Program-made: the position numbers and the translations under genes
NCBI GenBank assembly: GCA_003451975.1
Contig: DMIX01000448.1
Coordinates: 1 to 5,991 of the forward strand
Source: Propionibacteriaceae bacterium
GTDB taxonomy: Bacteria; Actinomycetota; Actinomycetes; Propionibacteriales; Propionibacteriaceae
Direction of reading: 5' to 3'
Length of the DNA: 5,991 nucleotides
Shown: positions 5,053 to 5,991 of the stretch, piece after piece
Layout of the letters: every line of letters begins with the position of its first letter
Numbering within the stretch: position 1 is the first letter of the stretch
The notes under the pieces: generated by a model
Databases searched by the model: none
What the model saw: only the letters and a program-made list of their open reading frames with translations
Told to the model about the DNA's origin: nothing

Positions 5053-5763
5053 TCAAGTACGAAACAACCACACCCCGGTGTCGATGGATTGGTGCTGACC
5101 GCCGACATGCACGATCTCGTCAGCGACCACCCTGAACTGACTGGGATAGCAGTGCAATGCCGCGAGCAGACGATCCCGCTGCTCGGGATGATCCAGCCAT
5201 TGCGCGCCGTCGACGGGTACCACCTCGGGAGACAGGAGCTCGAACCGCGGCACGCCGGCGGCCTGGGCGGCGGCCCGAGCGATCCGATGGCAGGCCACAT
5301 GATCGGGGTGGTGGTAGCCACCGACGGCGTCATAGCTGACCAGGGCCTGCGCGTCGAACCGGCGCAGCAGGTCCACCAGATCCGCGGCCGCCTGTGCTAC
5401 CGGCGCGCCGCTGAGGCAGTCGGGAGCAGCCTGGGCAGCAGGCCCGGCGACGCCGGGCCGAATCCAACGCATCCCCGAATCGGTGTAGCGACGCTCACCG
5501 CCCAGCCACGCGTCGACCGTGACGCCGAGAGCGGCCAAAGCCGCCGACCGTTCGCGCTCGCGGTGAGCGACCAGATCGGAACCCACGTCGACGCCGGAAA
5601 CCACGCCACCTTGCTCACCGCGGGTTGCGGTGACTACCGCGACCCGGCGTCCGGCGGCAGCCAGGGCGGCCAGCAGAGCTCCGCCGCTCAGCGTCTCGTC
5701 ATCGGGATGGGCATGGAAGAACACCACCGATTCGGCATTCATGAGCTGCCTTGCCGCGTTCAT
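5053..5763 (-). CDS. PIG-L/LmbE-family zinc deacetylase, MshB-like
   Basis: This 236-residue enzyme has the GlcNAc-PI de-N-acetylase fold. HAHPDDET (17-24) carries the zinc ligands His19 and Asp22 and the likely general base Asp21; GYHHPDH (149-155) supplies the third ligand, His155 by analogy to MshB. LGGERRYTDSGM (87-98) and TRGEQGGVV (47-55) also resemble MshB, which removes acetate from GlcNAc-inositol in mycothiol synthesis. MshB is about 300 residues; this protein lacks most of its C-terminal third, so another amino-sugar substrate, such as mycothiol conjugates or a secondary glycoside, is possible. The ATG at 5763 overlaps the upstream glycosyltransferase stop as ATGA, indicating coupled translation. 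A second in-frame ATG at 5742, with AAGG six bases before it, is an equally reasonable start. The pairing with a GT4 glycosyltransferase supports a glycoside pathway. Confidence 0.85.
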   Translation of the reverse strand: MNAARQLMNAESVVFFHAHPDDETLSGGALLAALAAAGRRVAVVTATRGEQGGVVSGVDVGSDLVAHRERERSAALAALGVTVDAWLGGERRYTDSGMRWIRPGVAGPAAQAAPDCLSGAPVAQAAADLVDLLRRFDAQALVSYDAVGGYHHPDHVACHRIARAAAQAAGVPRFELLSPEVVPVDGAQWLDHPEQRDRLLAALHCYPSQFRVVADEIVHVGGQHQSIDTGVWLFRT

Positions 5764-5991
5764 GGCCGCGGTTCGGTCAGGTCGGCATAACAGGCGGCCA
5801 ATCGACGCGCCGTCCACGCCCAGTCGAAGTGACGCGCATAGACCCGCGCCACCGTACCGAGCCTGGACAGTGTGACCGGATCAGCCAGCAATGTCTGCAA
5901 CACCGCGGTCCACTCCAGCGGATCGCGGGATTCCACCAGGTAGCCGGTTTCGCCGTGCGCCACGGCCTCACGCAGGCCCCCGGCACAGGCG
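5760..5991 (-). CDS. GT4-type glycosyltransferase, C-terminal end (MshA-like), partial
   Basis: The last 76 residues of a gene that enters from the right edge. The visible part starts with ACAGGLREAV, then HGETGYLVESRDPLEW, and ends with a helix containing RHFDWAWTARRLAACYADL. This matches the end of the GT4 Rossmann domain: the GG.[RP]E.V..G.[TS]G.LV strand-loop that contacts the sugar nucleotide, followed by the crossover helix F.W..[TV]...L...Y. MshA, which makes GlcNAc-inositol-phosphate for mycothiol, has the same arrangement, but these motifs are shared across GT4, so the exact substrate is open. The TGA stop overlaps the ATG of the deacetylase gene. Together they suggest a two-step sugar transfer and deacetylation route. 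Confidence 0.82.
   Translation of the reverse strand, partial: ACAGGLREAVAHGETGYLVESRDPLEWTAVLQTLLADPVTLSRLGTVARVYARHFDWAWTARRLAACYADLTEPRP

Noticed and set aside
5089..5790. 233-codon plus-strand frame opposite the deacetylase
   Set aside because: Antisense to the conserved zinc-deacetylase motifs; its sequence shows no recognisable domain.
5764..5817. Longer form of the deacetylase starting at 5817
   Set aside because: It would overlap the glycosyltransferase end by more than 50 bases; the ATGA overlap at 5760-5763 is the normal arrangement.

Overview
The window comes from a high-GC bacterium, most probably an actinobacterium (Actinomycetota). Four things support this: an FprA-type NADPH-ferredoxin reductase, a glycosyltransferase and MshB-like deacetylase pair of the kind used for mycothiol, a WHG-type TetR regulator, and two genes that look leaderless (a TANNNT box six bases before the start codon). 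The order or genus cannot be fixed from this sequence.

Layout. Every gene except one lies on the minus strand. Reading from the right edge leftwards, there is the C-terminal end of a GT4 glycosyltransferase (5760-5991). It overlaps by 4 bp a PIG-L/MshB-like deacetylase (5053-5763). After a 69-bp gap comes the ferredoxin-NADP reductase fprA (3679-4983). A separate unit follows: a membrane DUF2231 protein with a cytochrome b5 domain fused to its C-terminus (2783-3595), then a small Dabb-family protein (2363-2665). The only plus-strand gene is a TetR-family regulator (1677-2366), which runs tail to tail into the Dabb gene; their stop codons share one CTAG. Divergent from tetR is a DUF3048 (YerB-like) lipoprotein (372-1478). 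Ninety bases downstream of it, a glycosyltransferase of the MGDG-synthase family begins and runs off the left edge (1-282).

How the genes may work together. The glycosyltransferase/deacetylase overlap suggests translational coupling, and the protein pair fits the first steps of mycothiol synthesis (MshA, MshB) or a related amino-sugar glycoside pathway; fprA may be co-transcribed. TetR probably controls itself through a perfect 9-bp inverted repeat upstream of its start, and perhaps the divergent lipoprotein gene, whose leader carries a similar GCCGA/TCGGC pair. The lipoprotein and the MGDG-type glycosyltransferase are both envelope-related.

No mobile element, CRISPR array, rRNA or tRNA was seen, and no stretch longer than 300 bases lacks a gene. 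I found no wholly new multi-gene system. The most notable items are the extracytoplasmic cytochrome b5-DUF2231 fusion, the operator-like repeats around tetR, and a strong hairpin built into the end of the Dabb reading frame.
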